Shown: in pieces, positions 9,646 through 19,637 of the stretch
Position numbering within the stretch: the first letter of the stretch is position 1
Layout: every line of letters starts with the position of its first letter
From: Mesorhizobium australicum WSM2073
Lineage (GTDB): Bacteria; Pseudomonadota; Alphaproteobacteria; Rhizobiales; Rhizobiaceae
Assembly: GCF_000230995.2 (NCBI RefSeq)
Contig: NC_019973.1
Span: 1,612,001-1,676,000 of the forward strand
Direction of reading: 5' to 3'
Length of the DNA stretch: 64,000 bases
Notes under the pieces: generated by a model
Database searches by the model: none
Told to the model about the DNA's origin: nothing
What the model saw: only the letters and a program-made list of their open reading frames with translations
Program-made: the position numbers and the translations under genes

Positions 9646-9726
9646 ATCAACCGCGATTTCGGCGGAGATGACGGCAATGCGCCGAACGCCGCCGCGCCAG
9701 CGTTCCTGAAATCGACGGTCGCCTGA
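9646..9726 (+). pseudogene. Remnant of a second alpha/beta hydrolase 3' end
   Basis: Eighty-one bases encode SINRDFGGDDGNAP and then PAFLKSTVA and TGA, matching the C-terminus of the hydrolase at 3843-4646 with one inserted codon. Upstream of 9646 there is no hydrolase sequence I can recognise: the catalytic region is missing. It lies upstream of prkA on the other strand, in the same orientation as the intact gene. This is best read as the leftover of a duplicated hydrolase gene, or one end of a direct repeat made when the stress operon arrived. Confidence 0.72.
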
Positions 9727-9843
9727 TCCTGCCGACCGTCGCTCGCCCATTCCGTGGCTGGATCATGCCAAAAACGGCGGCGGGATATTGCCGTGCCGAT
9801 ATCCGCGGGTGCAATTGCTCTTCGTGAATGGGAGAAAATTCGC

Positions 9844-11397
9844 ATGAATGGCGCCGATGTTCTGTGCGACGTGCTGTTGGCCAATGACGTGAACGTCTGC
9901 TTCGCCAATCCCGGCACATCCGAAATGCATTTTGTCGCGGCCCTCGACCGCAAGCCGTCGATGCGCTGCGTGCTCGGCCTGTTCGAGGGGGTGGTGACGG
10001 GTGCGGCCGACGGCTATGCGCGCATGACCGATCGTCCCGCCGCGACGCTGCTGCACACCGGCCCGGGCCTCGCCAATGGGCTGGCCAACATGCACAATGC
10101 AAGGCGCGCCTTCAGCCCGATGATCAACATCGTCGGGGACCATGCCTCCTACCATCTGCCGCTCGACGCGCCGCTCACCAGCGATATCGAGGGGCTGGCG
10201 GCGCCGATGTCGAAGTGGGTGCGCCGCATCGGAGGGCCCGCCGATGTCCAACCGGCCACGGAGGCGGCCTTTCGCGCCTCGCTGACACCGCCGGGTGTCA
10301 CCACGCTGATCCTGCCGGCGGACGCCGCCTGGGGCGACGCCGACGCGGTTTCGCCCGGCAAGGTGGAACTCGCATCGCCGCCAGCCGTCGACATCGACGC
10401 CGTGCGAGCGGTGGCTACCGCGATCCGTGCCGCTCCCGGGCGCGCCGGCATGATCGTTCGGGGACGGGCGGCGCGGGCCGATGCCCTCGAGATCGCCGGC
10501 CAGATTTCAGCGGCCTGCGATGTCAGGCTGTTCAGCGAGGTTTTGATCGCGCGCATGCAGCGCGGGCGCGGGCGTGTCGCGCCGACGCGCATTCCCTATC
10601 CGGTCGACGCGGCGACGGCAGCGCTCAGGGATATCGATGTCCTTGTGCTGGTCGGCGGCAAGGAGCCGGTCGCCTTCTTCGCCTATCCGGGAAAACCGGG
10701 AAGGCTTGTTCGTGACGATTGCCAGGTGCTGACGCTCGCCGCCCATGGTCAGGATCTGCATGCGGCACTGGAGGCGCTTGGCGACGAACTGGGCGTCAGG
10801 CAATCGCAGCCGGCGTTGGTTGCAAGCGCCTTTCCCGAGGAAGCAACGCCAACCGGCAGCTTGACGGAAGATGCCATTGCACTCTCGGTGGCCAAAAAGC
10901 TGCCGGGCGACGCGATCGTCTGCGACGAGGCCGTCACCTCGGCGCGACGTTTCTTCGCGCTGTCGGCCTTTGCCGCGCCGCACGACTACATGATGGGCAC
11001 GGGCGGGTCGATCGGCGGCGGCATTCCGCTGGCGACAGGCGCGGCGATCGCCTGTCCCGGCCGCAAGGTGATCAATCTGGAGGCCGACGGCAGCGGCATG
11101 TACACGGTGCAGGGCCTGTGGACGCAGGCGCGGGAAAAGCTCGACGTGGTGACGATCGTCTTTTCCAACCGCACCTATGCGATCCTGCATGGCGAGATGC
11201 GCAATGTCGGGGTGAACGCGATCGGCGAAAATGCCAGGCGCATGCTCGACCTCGACCATCCGGCGCTGGACTGGGTTTCGCTGGCCAAAGGCATGGGCGT
11301 GGAGGCGGCGCGTGCCGACACCTGCGAGCGGTTCGACGCGCTGCTCGATGCCGCCTTGTCGCGGCGCGGGCCATTCCTGATCGAAGCGATAATCTGA
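9844..11397 (+). CDS. Thiamine pyrophosphate-dependent enzyme, acetolactate synthase large-subunit-like
   Basis: A 517-residue TPP enzyme with the three usual domains. The N-terminal pyrimidine-binding domain has FANPGTSEMHFV, with the activating glutamate, and GVVTGAADGYARM. A central domain follows, and the C-terminal pyrophosphate-binding domain has GTGGSIGGGIPLATGA and EADGSGMYTVQGL. The NPGTSE signature is typical of enzymes annotated as acetolactate synthase large subunit or benzoylformate decarboxylase-like. There is no small regulatory subunit next to it, so a role in branched-chain amino acid synthesis is doubtful; a 2-oxo acid decarboxylase is as likely. ATG at 9844 has GGGAG upstream. 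Confidence 0.85.
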   Translation: MNGADVLCDVLLANDVNVCFANPGTSEMHFVAALDRKPSMRCVLGLFEGVVTGAADGYARMTDRPAATLLHTGPGLANGLANMHNARRAFSPMINIVGDHASYHLPLDAPLTSDIEGLAAPMSKWVRRIGGPADVQPATEAAFRASLTPPGVTTLILPADAAWGDADAVSPGKVELASPPAVDIDAVRAVATAIRAAPGRAGMIVRGRAARADALEIAGQISAACDVRLFSEVLIARMQRGRGRVAPTRIPYPVDAATAALRDIDVLVLVGGKEPVAFFAYPGKPGRLVRDDCQVLTLAAHGQDLHAALEALGDELGVRQSQPALVASAFPEEATPTGSLTEDAIALSVAKKLPGDAIVCDEAVTSARRFFALSAFAAPHDYMMGTGGSIGGGIPLATGAAIACPGRKVINLEADGSGMYTVQGLWTQAREKLDVVTIVFSNRTYAILHGEMRNVGVNAIGENARRMLDLDHPALDWVSLAKGMGVEAARADTCERFDALLDAALSRRGPFLIEAII

Positions 11398-11438
11398 GCA
11401 GCGCGAGACGAGCTACAGGACCAGCTCCGGGATTTGGC

Positions 11439-11741
11439 TTACCAGCGGGTCTGTTCGCCCGGCGCCGCGGGCTCGATAGCCAGCGCGTGAACGCCCGCCT
11501 TCAACTCGTCGGCCAGCAGTTCGTTGACGGCGCGGTGGCGCTCAACGCGGCTCATGCCAACGAAATTCGCCGAGACGATGCGGACACGGAAATGTGTCTC
11601 GCCGGTACCATCGAACTCAGCGTGGTGACCGGATTCCACGTGATGATGGCCGGCGTGGAGATGGCTTTCGTTGAGGATGACCAGCCGCTCGGGCGAAAAT
11701 GCCTTGTTGAGCTTGTCTTCCATGGTCGCCTGTATGGACAT
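11439..11741 (-). CDS. bolA: BolA family protein
   Basis: A 100-residue BolA-like protein with the conserved histidine region (ESHLHAGHH), HFRVRIVSANFVGMSRVERHR region and the C-terminal HALAIEP. BolA proteins partner with monothiol glutaredoxins in iron-sulfur cluster trafficking and affect morphology and stress. It converges with the TPP enzyme gene and diverges from the J-domain gene. Confidence 0.93.
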   Translation of the reverse strand: MSIQATMEDKLNKAFSPERLVILNESHLHAGHHHVESGHHAEFDGTGETHFRVRIVSANFVGMSRVERHRAVNELLADELKAGVHALAIEPAAPGEQTRW

Positions 11742-11920
11742 CGTCTTCTCCCTTCACCACATATGGTTGGCGCGCCGCCGTGAAAACCCGAAATAGGTTT
11801 CGCCGGGCCGTTGGCGCGCAACAAAATCGGTCATCCGCCTGCTTTAAGCCGCGATTCAGCGGTTAGGGCGATCATCGCGAAAATGTCAATTCTTGTTTCG
11901 CATCTGCGAACGCCCCATAA

Positions 11921-12550
11921 ATGGGTAAGATGAAGCCGTATCCCAAATATTTCGAGAAGATTCGCGTCCGCCCCGACAAGGACGCGGAGGTGAAGGCGCA
12001 CGCGCCGATCTGCCAGTGGGATGGCTGCAAGGAGGCTGGGACGCATCGCGCGCCGGTCGGCCGCATGAAGGAGGGCGAGTATTTCCGCTTCTGCTTCGAC
12101 CATGTGCGTGAGTACAACAAGGGCTTCAACTACTTCTCCGGCGTGCCGGACACCGAGGTGGCGCGCTTCCAGAAGGAAGCGATGACCGGCCACCGGCCGA
12201 CCTGGAAGATGGGCGTCAACGGCGCCTCGACGCGTTCCTCGCCCGACATGGCGCAGATGCGCTCCGGCCGCGCAGGCTACTACAACCGCATGCGCGATCC
12301 GTTCGACCTGTTCAAGGGACCGAAGGATCCGCGCGAGGCGCGCGAGCGCAAGGCCAAGCCGCTTGAGGCCAAGGCGCTGGAAACGCTTGGCCTTGATACA
12401 AAGGCGACTGGCAAGGACATCAAGGCGCGCTATAAGGAACTGGTGAAGCGTCACCATCCGGATGCGAATGGCGGCGACAGAGGTTCGGAAGACCGGTTCC
12501 GCGATGTGCTTCAGGCCTATCGCGTGCTCAAACAGGCGGGCCTGTGCTGA
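11921..12550 (+). CDS. J-domain-containing molecular chaperone protein
   Basis: A 209-residue protein with a C-terminal J domain: ALETLGLDTKATGKDIKARY, the HPD tripeptide in KRHHPDANGG, and the final helix DRFRDVLQAYRVLK. The N-terminal part includes a cysteine/histidine cluster (CQWDGCKEAGTHRA and YFRFCFDH) that may bind a metal. J proteins stimulate DnaK ATPase; this is not canonical DnaJ because it lacks the Gly/Phe and CxxCxGxG regions. It precedes cobS and cobT on the same strand. A start at 11930 is equally possible. Confidence 0.88.
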   Translation: MGKMKPYPKYFEKIRVRPDKDAEVKAHAPICQWDGCKEAGTHRAPVGRMKEGEYFRFCFDHVREYNKGFNYFSGVPDTEVARFQKEAMTGHRPTWKMGVNGASTRSSPDMAQMRSGRAGYYNRMRDPFDLFKGPKDPREARERKAKPLEAKALETLGLDTKATGKDIKARYKELVKRHHPDANGGDRGSEDRFRDVLQAYRVLKQAGLC

Positions 12551-12673
12551 GCGACCCTATGGTTCGTGTCGTTTTCCAACTTTCATAAGGTTGGAAAAGG
12601 CTCTAAGACCGCCCCCGAACAAAATGGATTGCCGGCGAAACGCGACGTTTCGCCCGTGGAGACGTTGAGAGAT

Positions 12674-13660
12674 ATGAACAAGGTCGATCGCGACATCGCC
12701 AACCTGCCCGACACGACGGTGTCGGTGAAGGAGAAATTCGGTTTCGAGTCCAAGATGGTGGTGCCAGCGTACTCGGTCACCAGCGAGCATGTGCCCGATG
12801 TCGATCCCGATTATCTGTTCGACAAGGCGACGACCTTGGCGATCCTCGCGGGCTTTGCCTACAACCGCCGCGTCATGGTGTCGGGCTATCACGGCACCGG
12901 CAAGTCGACCCATATCGAACAGGTCGCCGCCCGCCTCAACTGGCCTTGCGTGCGCGTCAATCTCGACAGCCATGTCAGCCGTATCGATCTTGTCGGCAAG
13001 GACGCGATCGTGGTCAAGGACGGCCTGCAGATCACCGAATTTCGCGACGGCATCCTGCCTTGGGCCTACCAGCACAATGTCGCGCTTTGCTTCGACGAGT
13101 ATGACGCCGGCCGTCCGGACGTGATGTTCGTCATCCAGCGCGTGCTGGAATCGTCCGGCCGCCTGACGCTGCTCGACCAGAGCCGGGTCATCCGCCCGCA
13201 TCCGGCGTTCCGGCTGTTTTCGACCGCAAATACGGTTGGTCTGGGCGACACCACCGGCCTTTATCACGGCACCCAGCAGATCAACCAGGCGCAGATGGAC
13301 CGCTGGTCGATCGTTACCACGTTGAATTATCTGCCGCACGACAATGAAGTGAACATCGTGCTGGCCAAGGCCAAGCATTATCGCGACACCAAGGGCAAGG
13401 ACATCGTCAACAAGATGGTGCGCGTCGCCGACATGACGCGCTCGGCCTTCATCAATGGCGACCTGTCGACGGTGATGAGCCCGCGTACCGTCATCACCTG
13501 GGCCGAGAATGCCGAGATCTTCGGCGATGTCGGCATGGCGTTCCGGCTGACCTTCCTCAACAAGTGCGACGAGCTGGAGCGTTCGGTGGTTGCCGAGTTC
13601 TACCAGCGCGCCTTCGGCCAGGATCTGCCCGAGAGCGCGGCCAATGTGGTGCTGGGCTAA
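12674..13660 (+). CDS. cobS: Aerobic cobaltochelatase subunit CobS
   Basis: CobS is the AAA+ subunit that, with CobT and CobN, inserts cobalt into hydrogenobyrinic acid a,c-diamide in the aerobic cobalamin pathway. The 328-residue protein has Walker [11 protein letters not shown], Walker B ALCFDEYD and sensor-type FSTANTVG. Length is close to the roughly 330 residues of the Pseudomonas denitrificans enzyme. The start at [12 protein letters not shown] follows a GAGA stretch. It is 11 bp upstream of cobT. CobN is not in the window. Confidence 0.96.
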   Translation: MNKVDRDIANLPDTTVSVKEKFGFESKMVVPAYSVTSEHVPDVDPDYLFDKATTLAILAGFAYNRRVMVSGYHGTGKSTHIEQVAARLNWPCVRVNLDSHVSRIDLVGKDAIVVKDGLQITEFRDGILPWAYQHNVALCFDEYDAGRPDVMFVIQRVLESSGRLTLLDQSRVIRPHPAFRLFSTANTVGLGDTTGLYHGTQQINQAQMDRWSIVTTLNYLPHDNEVNIVLAKAKHYRDTKGKDIVNKMVRVADMTRSAFINGDLSTVMSPRTVITWAENAEIFGDVGMAFRLTFLNKCDELERSVVAEFYQRAFGQDLPESAANVVLG

Positions 13661-13671
13661 GCAGAGCCTCG

Positions 13672-15570
13672 ATGGCGGGTCCGGGCGACAATACGCGCAA
13701 CAAGTCCAAGACGGGGTCTGAAGCCGACAGCTTCAAGCGCGCCGTCACCGTCTGCATGCGCGCCATTGCCGGCGACAAGGAAATGGAAGTCGGCTTCGCC
13801 AAGGACAGGCCGGCGCTGGCGGGCAGCCGTGCGCGGCTGCCCGAACTGCCCAAGAAGGCATCGAAGTCCGACATCGCGATTACCCGCGGGCTCGGCGATT
13901 CCATGGCGTTGAAGCGCGCCTGCCATGATGTGCGCATCCACAGCAGACTGGCGCCGGAAGGCAAGGCCGCCCGTGCCATCTACGACGCGGTCGAACAGGC
14001 CCGCGTCGAGGCGATCGGCAGCCGCGCCATGCAGGGCGTCGCCGACAATATCGGGTCGATGCTGGAGGACAAATACACCAAGGCCAACCTCGTCGACGTC
14101 AAGGACAAGGCCGACGCGCCCATCGAGGAGGCGCTGGCGCTGATGGTGCGCGAAAAGCTGACCGGCCGGCCGGTGCCGAAGAGCGGCGAGCGGTTGGTTG
14201 AACTCTGGCGGCCCTGGGTCGAGGAGAAGGCCAAGGCCGACCTCGACGGCCTGTCGGAAAAGCTCGAGGACCAGCAGGCCTTCGCCCGCGTCGTGCGCGA
14301 GATGCTTGCCTCCATGGAAATGGCCGAGGAACTCGGCGACGACCAGGAGACCGAGGATTCCGAGGACAATGACGACAACCAGCCGCAAGGCGAGGAACAG
14401 AGCGAGGAGGGCGGCGAAGACGATTCCGGCTCAGAACAGTCCCAGTCCGAGGATGCCGAAGCCTCCGCAGACGACGAGCAGTCGGCCGAGACGGAAGCCT
14501 CCGATGCAACGGCCGACGATCTGTCCGATGATGACGATGCCGATGCCGAGACGCCCGGCGAGGCGCGCCGCAACGACAATCCCTTTACCAATCTGCCGAA
14601 GGAAATCGACTACAAGGTTTACACGTCAGCTTTCGACGAGACGGTCGGCGCGGAGGAGCTCTGCGAAGAGGAAGAACTCGACCGGCTGCGCGCTTTCCTC
14701 GACAAGCAACTTGCCAATCTGTCGGGCGTGGTCGGACGGCTCGCCAACCGGCTGCAGCGCCGGCTGATGGCGCAGCAGAACCGGTCCTGGGATTTCGACC
14801 TGGAAGAGGGCTATCTCGACCCGGCGCGGCTGGTGCGCGTCGTCATCGATCCGATGCAGCCGTTGTCGTTCAAGCAGGAGCGCGACACCAAGTTCCGCGA
14901 CACGGTGGTGACGCTGGTGCTCGACAATTCCGGCTCGATGCGTGGCCGGCCGATCACGGTCGCCGCCACCTGTGCCGACATTCTGGCGCGCACGCTGGAG
15001 CGCTGCGGCGTCTCGGTCGAGATCCTCGGCTTCACCACGCGGGCCTGGAAGGGCGGACAGGCGCGCGAGAAGTGGCTGAAGGACGGCAAGCCGCCGAACC
15101 CCGGCCGCCTCAACGATCTGCGTCATATCATCTACAAATCCGCCGATCATCCATGGCGGCGGGCACGCCGCAACCTTGGCCTGATGATGCGTGAAGGCCT
15201 GCTCAAGGAGAATATCGACGGCGAGGCGCTGCTGTGGGCCCACAACCGGCTGATTGCCCGGCCCGAACAGCGCAAGATCCTGATGATGATCTCGGACGGC
15301 GCGCCGGTCGACGATTCCACGCTGTCGGTCAATCCGGGCAATTATCTCGAGCGGCATCTGCGCGCCGTCATCGAATTGATCGAGACGCGCTCACCGGTCG
15401 AGCTGCTGGCCATCGGCATAGGCCATGACGTCACGCGCTACTACAGGCGCGCCGTCACCATCGTCGATGCCGAGGAACTGGCCGGCGCCATGACCGAGCA
15501 ACTGGCTTCGCTGTTTGCCGAGGAAAGCGCGAAGGATACGCGTCGCGGCGGCATGCGGCGCGCCGGATGA
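13672..15570 (+). CDS. cobT: Aerobic cobaltochelatase subunit CobT
   Basis: Partner of CobS in the cobalt-inserting chelatase. The 632 residues match the family. A long acidic, low-complexity stretch (about residues 222-305) separates the N-terminal part from a C-terminal von Willebrand A domain with metal-site motif [13 protein letters not shown] near residue 416. It follows cobS by 11 bp, and its stop overlaps the ATG of the next gene by four bases (ATGA), so that exported protein is translationally coupled to cobT. Confidence 0.96.
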   Translation: MAGPGDNTRNKSKTGSEADSFKRAVTVCMRAIAGDKEMEVGFAKDRPALAGSRARLPELPKKASKSDIAITRGLGDSMALKRACHDVRIHSRLAPEGKAARAIYDAVEQARVEAIGSRAMQGVADNIGSMLEDKYTKANLVDVKDKADAPIEEALALMVREKLTGRPVPKSGERLVELWRPWVEEKAKADLDGLSEKLEDQQAFARVVREMLASMEMAEELGDDQETEDSEDNDDNQPQGEEQSEEGGEDDSGSEQSQSEDAEASADDEQSAETEASDATADDLSDDDDADAETPGEARRNDNPFTNLPKEIDYKVYTSAFDETVGAEELCEEEELDRLRAFLDKQLANLSGVVGRLANRLQRRLMAQQNRSWDFDLEEGYLDPARLVRVVIDPMQPLSFKQERDTKFRDTVVTLVLDNSGSMRGRPITVAATCADILARTLERCGVSVEILGFTTRAWKGGQAREKWLKDGKPPNPGRLNDLRHIIYKSADHPWRRARRNLGLMMREGLLKENIDGEALLWAHNRLIARPEQRKILMMISDGAPVDDSTLSVNPGNYLERHLRAVIELIETRSPVELLAIGIGHDVTRYYRRAVTIVDAEELAGAMTEQLASLFAEESAKDTRRGGMRRAG

Positions 15571-16589
15571 TCTTTTCGCGAGGCGGGTTTAGGCAAACGC
15601 TTTTCGCCGCCATCGTCCTGCTCGCCGGTGTGGCTCCGGCAGGTTCGGCCGGCTCGGCTCCAGTCGAACCTGTCGCCGTCTCGGCACGCCCGATCACCGA
15701 ATTCCACATTGGCCGCGCCGACAAGCAATTCGGTCCGCTCGAATTCGTCGGTGGGCTGGAAATGACCTCGCCATCGCGCGATTTCGGCGCGTTGTCGGCC
15801 TTTCGGTTTCTGAAAGCCGGCAGCGATTTCATCGGCGTTGCCGATATCGGTTACTGGTTCTTCGGCACTGTGGCCCGCGATGCCGACAGGCGCCCCGTGG
15901 GCATCCAGAATTTTCGCATGCAGCAGATGGCCGACCAGGGCGGGCAGCCGATCGACGAAAAATGGGAAGTCGACGCCGAAGGCCTCGCGGTCAAGGACGG
16001 CATTGCCACCGTCGGTTTCGAGCGCAACCACCGTGTCTCCCAGTTCAGGATCGACCCGGACAACATGAAGGCGCCATTTAGGCAGCTGGATTTCGTGGTG
16101 CCGGCGTGGGAGCTGCGGCAGAACCGCGGCTTCGAGACAGTCACCCATTCAAATGCCAATGGTCAGCATGAAGGCGGCCTGGTCGTGGTCTCGGAGAAGA
16201 GCCTCGACAAATCAGGCAACATCTACGCCGCCATTATCGAAGGCCCGCATAGGGGCGTCTTCACTGTCAAGCGCAACGACGATTTCGACATCACCGACGG
16301 CGCCTTCCTACCGGATGGCGACCTCTTGCTGCTGGAGCGCAGTTTCACCATGGCGGGCGGCCTCAAGATGCGGCTGCGGCGCATTTATGGAGAGAGCGTC
16401 GAGAAGGGCGCCGTCGCCGACGGGCCGGTGCTGCTGCAAGCCGACATGAGCTACCAGATCGACAATATGGAAGGGCTCGATGTCTGGAGCCGGGATGACG
16501 GCGCGTTGATGGTGTCGCTGATCTCCGACGACAACCACTCGATCCTGCAGCGCAATCTGTATCTGGAATTCATTCTGCACCAGGATTGA
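15567..16589 (+). CDS. Exported esterase-like activity of phytase family protein
   Basis: A 340-residue protein with an N-terminal signal peptide (hydrophobic [16 protein letters not shown], cleavage near residue 30). The rest resembles the phytase-like beta-propeller family: [28 protein letters not shown] and [16 protein letters not shown] recur as blade-like segments. Substrate unknown; a phosphoesterase role is only a family-based guess. The four-base overlap with cobT suggests co-expression, although a direct role in cobalamin synthesis is not evident. Confidence 0.8.
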   Translation: MIFSRGGFRQTLFAAIVLLAGVAPAGSAGSAPVEPVAVSARPITEFHIGRADKQFGPLEFVGGLEMTSPSRDFGALSAFRFLKAGSDFIGVADIGYWFFGTVARDADRRPVGIQNFRMQQMADQGGQPIDEKWEVDAEGLAVKDGIATVGFERNHRVSQFRIDPDNMKAPFRQLDFVVPAWELRQNRGFETVTHSNANGQHEGGLVVVSEKSLDKSGNIYAAIIEGPHRGVFTVKRNDDFDITDGAFLPDGDLLLLERSFTMAGGLKMRLRRIYGESVEKGAVADGPVLLQADMSYQIDNMEGLDVWSRDDGALMVSLISDDNHSILQRNLYLEFILHQD

Positions 16590-16689
16590 GGGGCAGCCCC
16601 TTCGCGACGCTCATTGGCGATGTTTTTATGCGTCGGCCATTTCCGAGAATCCTGCCCTGACAAGCCAGGGGTTGCGCGGAGCTCGACAA

Positions 16690-16734
16690 GTCCAGACAGG
16701 TCCAAACACCGCTGCTGACGGCTCTGGTCTGGAC
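16690..16734. terminator. Hairpin between converging genes
   Basis: Perfect 8-bp arms GTCCAGAC (16690-16697) and GTCTGGAC (16727-16734) lie between the converging phytase-like gene and spermidine synthase-like gene, right at the latter's stop. No T-run follows, so termination is a guess. Confidence 0.4.
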
Positions 16735-16736
16735 CG

Positions 16737-17408
16737 CTAGCTGTTGGTGGCGATCCAGATGACATGGCGCGCGCCGCGCTTGCCGTTGGCGCGCGTGTTG
16801 ACTTCCTCGACAGCGAAACCTGCCTGTTTCAACCGCCGCGTGAAGCCGGCATCCGGCCCTTGCGACCATACGGCCAGGACTCCGCCCGGTCTTAGGGCGG
16901 TGCGTGCGGCGGCGAGGCCAGCCACGCTGTAGAGCGCGTCATTGCCCTTGTGGACGATGCCTTCGGGGCCATTGTCGACGTCGAGCAGGATCGCGTCCCA
17001 GGCAATGGGTGCGGACCGTATGAGCTGGCCGACATCGGTTTCGTGGATGGTGACGCGGGGATCATCGAGCGAGCCGGCAAAAATCTCGGCCATCGGGCCG
17101 CGCGCCCAGGCGACGACGGCCGGCACCAGTTCCGCGACGACGATCTCGGCATTGTCGCCCAATTCGGCGAGGGCAGCGCGCAGCGTAAAACCCATGCCGA
17201 GCCCCCCGATCAGGATTCTCCGCCGACGATGACCCGCAATCCTCTGGCAGCACAGTTTTGCCAGCGCTTCCTCGGAGCCGCTCAGCCGGCTGTTCATCAG
17301 CTCGTTGGTACCGAGCATGATCGAGAATTCAGAACCGCGCTGTTTCAGCCGCAGTTCCTGCTGGTCATCAGGCGTTTTCGCGGAGTCCAGCTGGATCCAG
17401 GGAATCAC
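16737..17408 (-). CDS. Spermidine synthase-like methyltransferase-fold protein
   Basis: A 223-residue protein of the spermidine synthase fold, with the nucleotide-binding glycine loop ILIGGLGMGFTLRAAL, the acidic VVAELVPAVVAWA strand and the ILLDVDNGPEG motif characteristic of spermine/spermidine synthase-like proteins. The N-terminal beta domain is short, so polyamine synthesis is not certain. The likely start is GTG at 17408, five bases after the stop of the upstream transporter gene, giving tight coupling; no suitable ATG precedes the conserved region. Confidence 0.8.
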   Translation of the reverse strand: MIPWIQLDSAKTPDDQQELRLKQRGSEFSIMLGTNELMNSRLSGSEEALAKLCCQRIAGHRRRRILIGGLGMGFTLRAALAELGDNAEIVVAELVPAVVAWARGPMAEIFAGSLDDPRVTIHETDVGQLIRSAPIAWDAILLDVDNGPEGIVHKGNDALYSVAGLAAARTALRPGGVLAVWSQGPDAGFTRRLKQAGFAVEEVNTRANGKRGARHVIWIATNS

Positions 17409-17410
17409 GG

Positions 17411-18094
17411 CTAGGCCGCAGCGGCGGCCGGCTGGCTCCAGCGGGCGGCGAGCAGCCGGTAAGGGATCAGAGCCACGACAGCGATGATCAGTTTCACGCT
17501 GAGGTCGCCGAGCGCCCAGGACACCCAGCGCATGGCGTCGACATGAAACACGCCCATCAATGGGGCGCTCTCCAGCGCAAACCCGTCGCTTGGGCCGACG
17601 AAGGCAAAGGCGGCTGAAAAGGCGACGCCGAAGAACACGAGGGTGTCGAACACCGATCCGACCAGCGTGCCGACGATCGGCGCCCGCCACCAGCTCTGCC
17701 GGCGCAAACGGTTGAACACGGTCACATCGAGCAATTGCGCGGACAGGAACGCCGCTCCGGAAGCCGCCGCGATGCGCACCAGCCGGTCGGCTGATGTCTC
17801 GAATTCGATCAGGCCATGGCGGAACAGGAAGGGCGGGACGAGGATCGAGCAGACCACCGCCGTCATGAAGCCGACAAAGACGATCCGGCGCGCCACGGCA
17901 GGCCCGTAACGGCGGTTGGCGAGGTCCGTGACCAGGAAAGAGAAGGGATAGATGAAAGCGCCCCAGGTCAAAACGTCGGCGAGCGACAGGCCGCCGATGT
18001 TTCCCTGCATGGGAAACTGCACGAGGATGTTCGATGCCACGACGACAAGCGCCATGGCAGCCACGAAAGGCAGGTACCGCGAGAAAGAAGACAT
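17411..18094 (-). CDS. Queuosine precursor transporter (YhhQ/VUT family)
   Basis: A 227-residue inner-membrane protein with six predicted membrane segments, of the VUT/YhhQ family that imports preQ0/preQ1 for queuosine synthesis. Family features include the early LTWGAFIYPFSFLVTDLANRRYG region and the later GTLVGSVFDTLVFF and DLSVKLIIAVVALIPYRL. Its stop is two bases from the GTG of the spermidine synthase-like gene. No queuosine riboswitch is evident in its 157-bp upstream space. Confidence 0.9.
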   Translation of the reverse strand: MSSFSRYLPFVAAMALVVVASNILVQFPMQGNIGGLSLADVLTWGAFIYPFSFLVTDLANRRYGPAVARRIVFVGFMTAVVCSILVPPFLFRHGLIEFETSADRLVRIAAASGAAFLSAQLLDVTVFNRLRRQSWWRAPIVGTLVGSVFDTLVFFGVAFSAAFAFVGPSDGFALESAPLMGVFHVDAMRWVSWALGDLSVKLIIAVVALIPYRLLAARWSQPAAAAA

Positions 18095-18251
18095 TTTTTT
18101 ATCCTGGGTAATGGAACCAGCGGAGCATCATGCCGAGGCAGCGCTCGCTTCGTAATTGAGCATCGGAGTGTCGAACCTTGCGGATCTATCCGATGCTCAG
18201 CGGCCAGCAAGGAGGTTGGCCAGGCGGTCGTCCCCCGCCTTTATCTGGATG

Positions 18252-18548
18252 TTACGCAGCGACCTGCTCGGCAAGCTTCTTGGCGATCTGCTTCTTCAAG
18301 AGACGCGCGCGCTGCGACAGTTCCTTGACGTCGGCCTTGGCCAGGAAGGCATCGAGGCCGCCGCGATGTTCGACCGAACGCAGCGCGTTGGCCGAGATGC
18401 GCAGGCGTACATTCTGGTTCAGCGCTTCCGAAATGAGCGTCACATTGACGAGGTTCGGCAGGAAGCGACGCTTGGTCTTGTTGTTGGCGTGGCTCACATT
18501 GTTGCCGGTCTGGACTGCCTTGGCAGTGAGTTCGCAGGTGCGGGACAT
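18252..18548 (-). CDS. rpmB: 50S ribosomal protein L28
   Basis: A 98-residue L28. The N-terminus [20 protein letters not shown] and [17 protein letters not shown] are diagnostic, followed by the [20 protein letters not shown] helix. It is a component of the large ribosomal subunit. It appears monocistronic. An in-frame upstream ATG at 18659 exists but the family start is at 18548. Confidence 0.97.
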   Translation of the reverse strand: MSRTCELTAKAVQTGNNVSHANNKTKRRFLPNLVNVTLISEALNQNVRLRISANALRSVEHRGGLDAFLAKADVKELSQRARLLKKQIAKKLAEQVAA

Positions 18549-18805
18549 GGTTCTAACCTTCAGTTCTCTCGGGGCCTGCCAAACCTTTGTACCCGCGCCG
18601 GGTGGCGCGCGGTTCTGGTCAGGCGGCCTTATGGAAAAGTTGGCGTTCCATAGTTGCATTTCACCGGGTCGTCAAGCTCCGGCTTCCGCACGGAAGCGCC
18701 CGGCTTTTCATATTAAGGCCGGATTTCACCGTATAAGCGGTCTCATAGGGACACGCCAGACCGGAGTCGCCCGCCTCCGGCCGAAACCAAGGATCCGATC
18801 CCGCC

Positions 18806-19594
18806 ATGCCTCGTTCGTCTCACGCGCTTGTTGCCGCGCTTGTCATCGCCTTGCCGACCGCTGCGTCCGCTGCCTCGCCGCAGTCGTTCAAGGGCGAATA
18901 CACGGTGTCGTTCCTTGGTCTCTCGATCGCCAGATCGACCTTTTCCAGCCATTATGAGAACGGTGCCTACGCGATCGAAGGCAGTGTCTCGGCGGCGGGT
19001 CTGGCCAAGCTGTTCGACGACACGCGGGGCACGATCTCGTCAAAAGGCACGATTTCGGGCCAGAAAATGGTGCCGCAGGCGTTTCGGGCCGACTACACTT
19101 CCGGCAAGAAGGCGTCTTCGATCGACATTCGCTTTAGCAATGGCAACGTGACCTCGACGCGGGTGATCCCCGCTCCGGGCAAGCGCGATCCCAAGGCCTG
19201 GGTGCCGCTCGGCGCCGGCGACCTGGCATCGGTGCTCGATCCGATGGCGGCGACCGTCATCCATGCCGACAGCCTCGACCAGGTCTGTGGCCGCAAGGTC
19301 AAGTTCTACGATGGTGAGATGCGCGCCGACCTGACGCTGACCTACGCCTCGAAAGGAACGATCTCGGTGCCGGGCTACAAGGGCGACACCGTCACCTGCC
19401 AGATGGGTTTCGAGCCGGTGGCGGGCTATCGCAAGGGCCGCAAGGCGCTCAATTATCTCAAGAACAAAAGCCGCATGATGGTGACGTTTGCACCGCTCGG
19501 CCAAACCGGCGTATATGCGCCGATCCACGCCACGGTCGGAACGCAGATCGGCACCTTGACCATCAGCGCCAGACGGTTCGAAGCGGTACAATAA
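18806..19594 (+). CDS. Exported DUF3108 domain protein
   Basis: A 262-residue protein with a signal peptide (residues 1-22, SHALVAALVIALPTAASA) and a mature DUF3108 domain, beginning with FKGEYTVSFLGLSIARSTF. The domain is beta-rich, probably periplasmic, of unknown function. The gene follows a 257-bp spacer divergent from rpmB and precedes the exporter gene by 43 bp. Confidence 0.88.
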   Translation: MPRSSHALVAALVIALPTAASAASPQSFKGEYTVSFLGLSIARSTFSSHYENGAYAIEGSVSAAGLAKLFDDTRGTISSKGTISGQKMVPQAFRADYTSGKKASSIDIRFSNGNVTSTRVIPAPGKRDPKAWVPLGAGDLASVLDPMAATVIHADSLDQVCGRKVKFYDGEMRADLTLTYASKGTISVPGYKGDTVTCQMGFEPVAGYRKGRKALNYLKNKSRMMVTFAPLGQTGVYAPIHATVGTQIGTLTISARRFEAVQ

Positions 19595-19637
19595 GGCACG
19601 CCGCCGGAGACAGAACGGGCGCGCCACTGGAGACAAA

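Noticed and set aside
18095..18251. Possible queuosine (preQ1) riboswitch before the queuosine precursor transporter
   Set aside because: No preQ1 aptamer pattern is visible in this spacer.
18630..18652. TATGGAA/TTCCATA hairpin upstream of rpmB
   Set aside because: Seven-base arms only and no known leader motif; likely chance or part of a promoter region.
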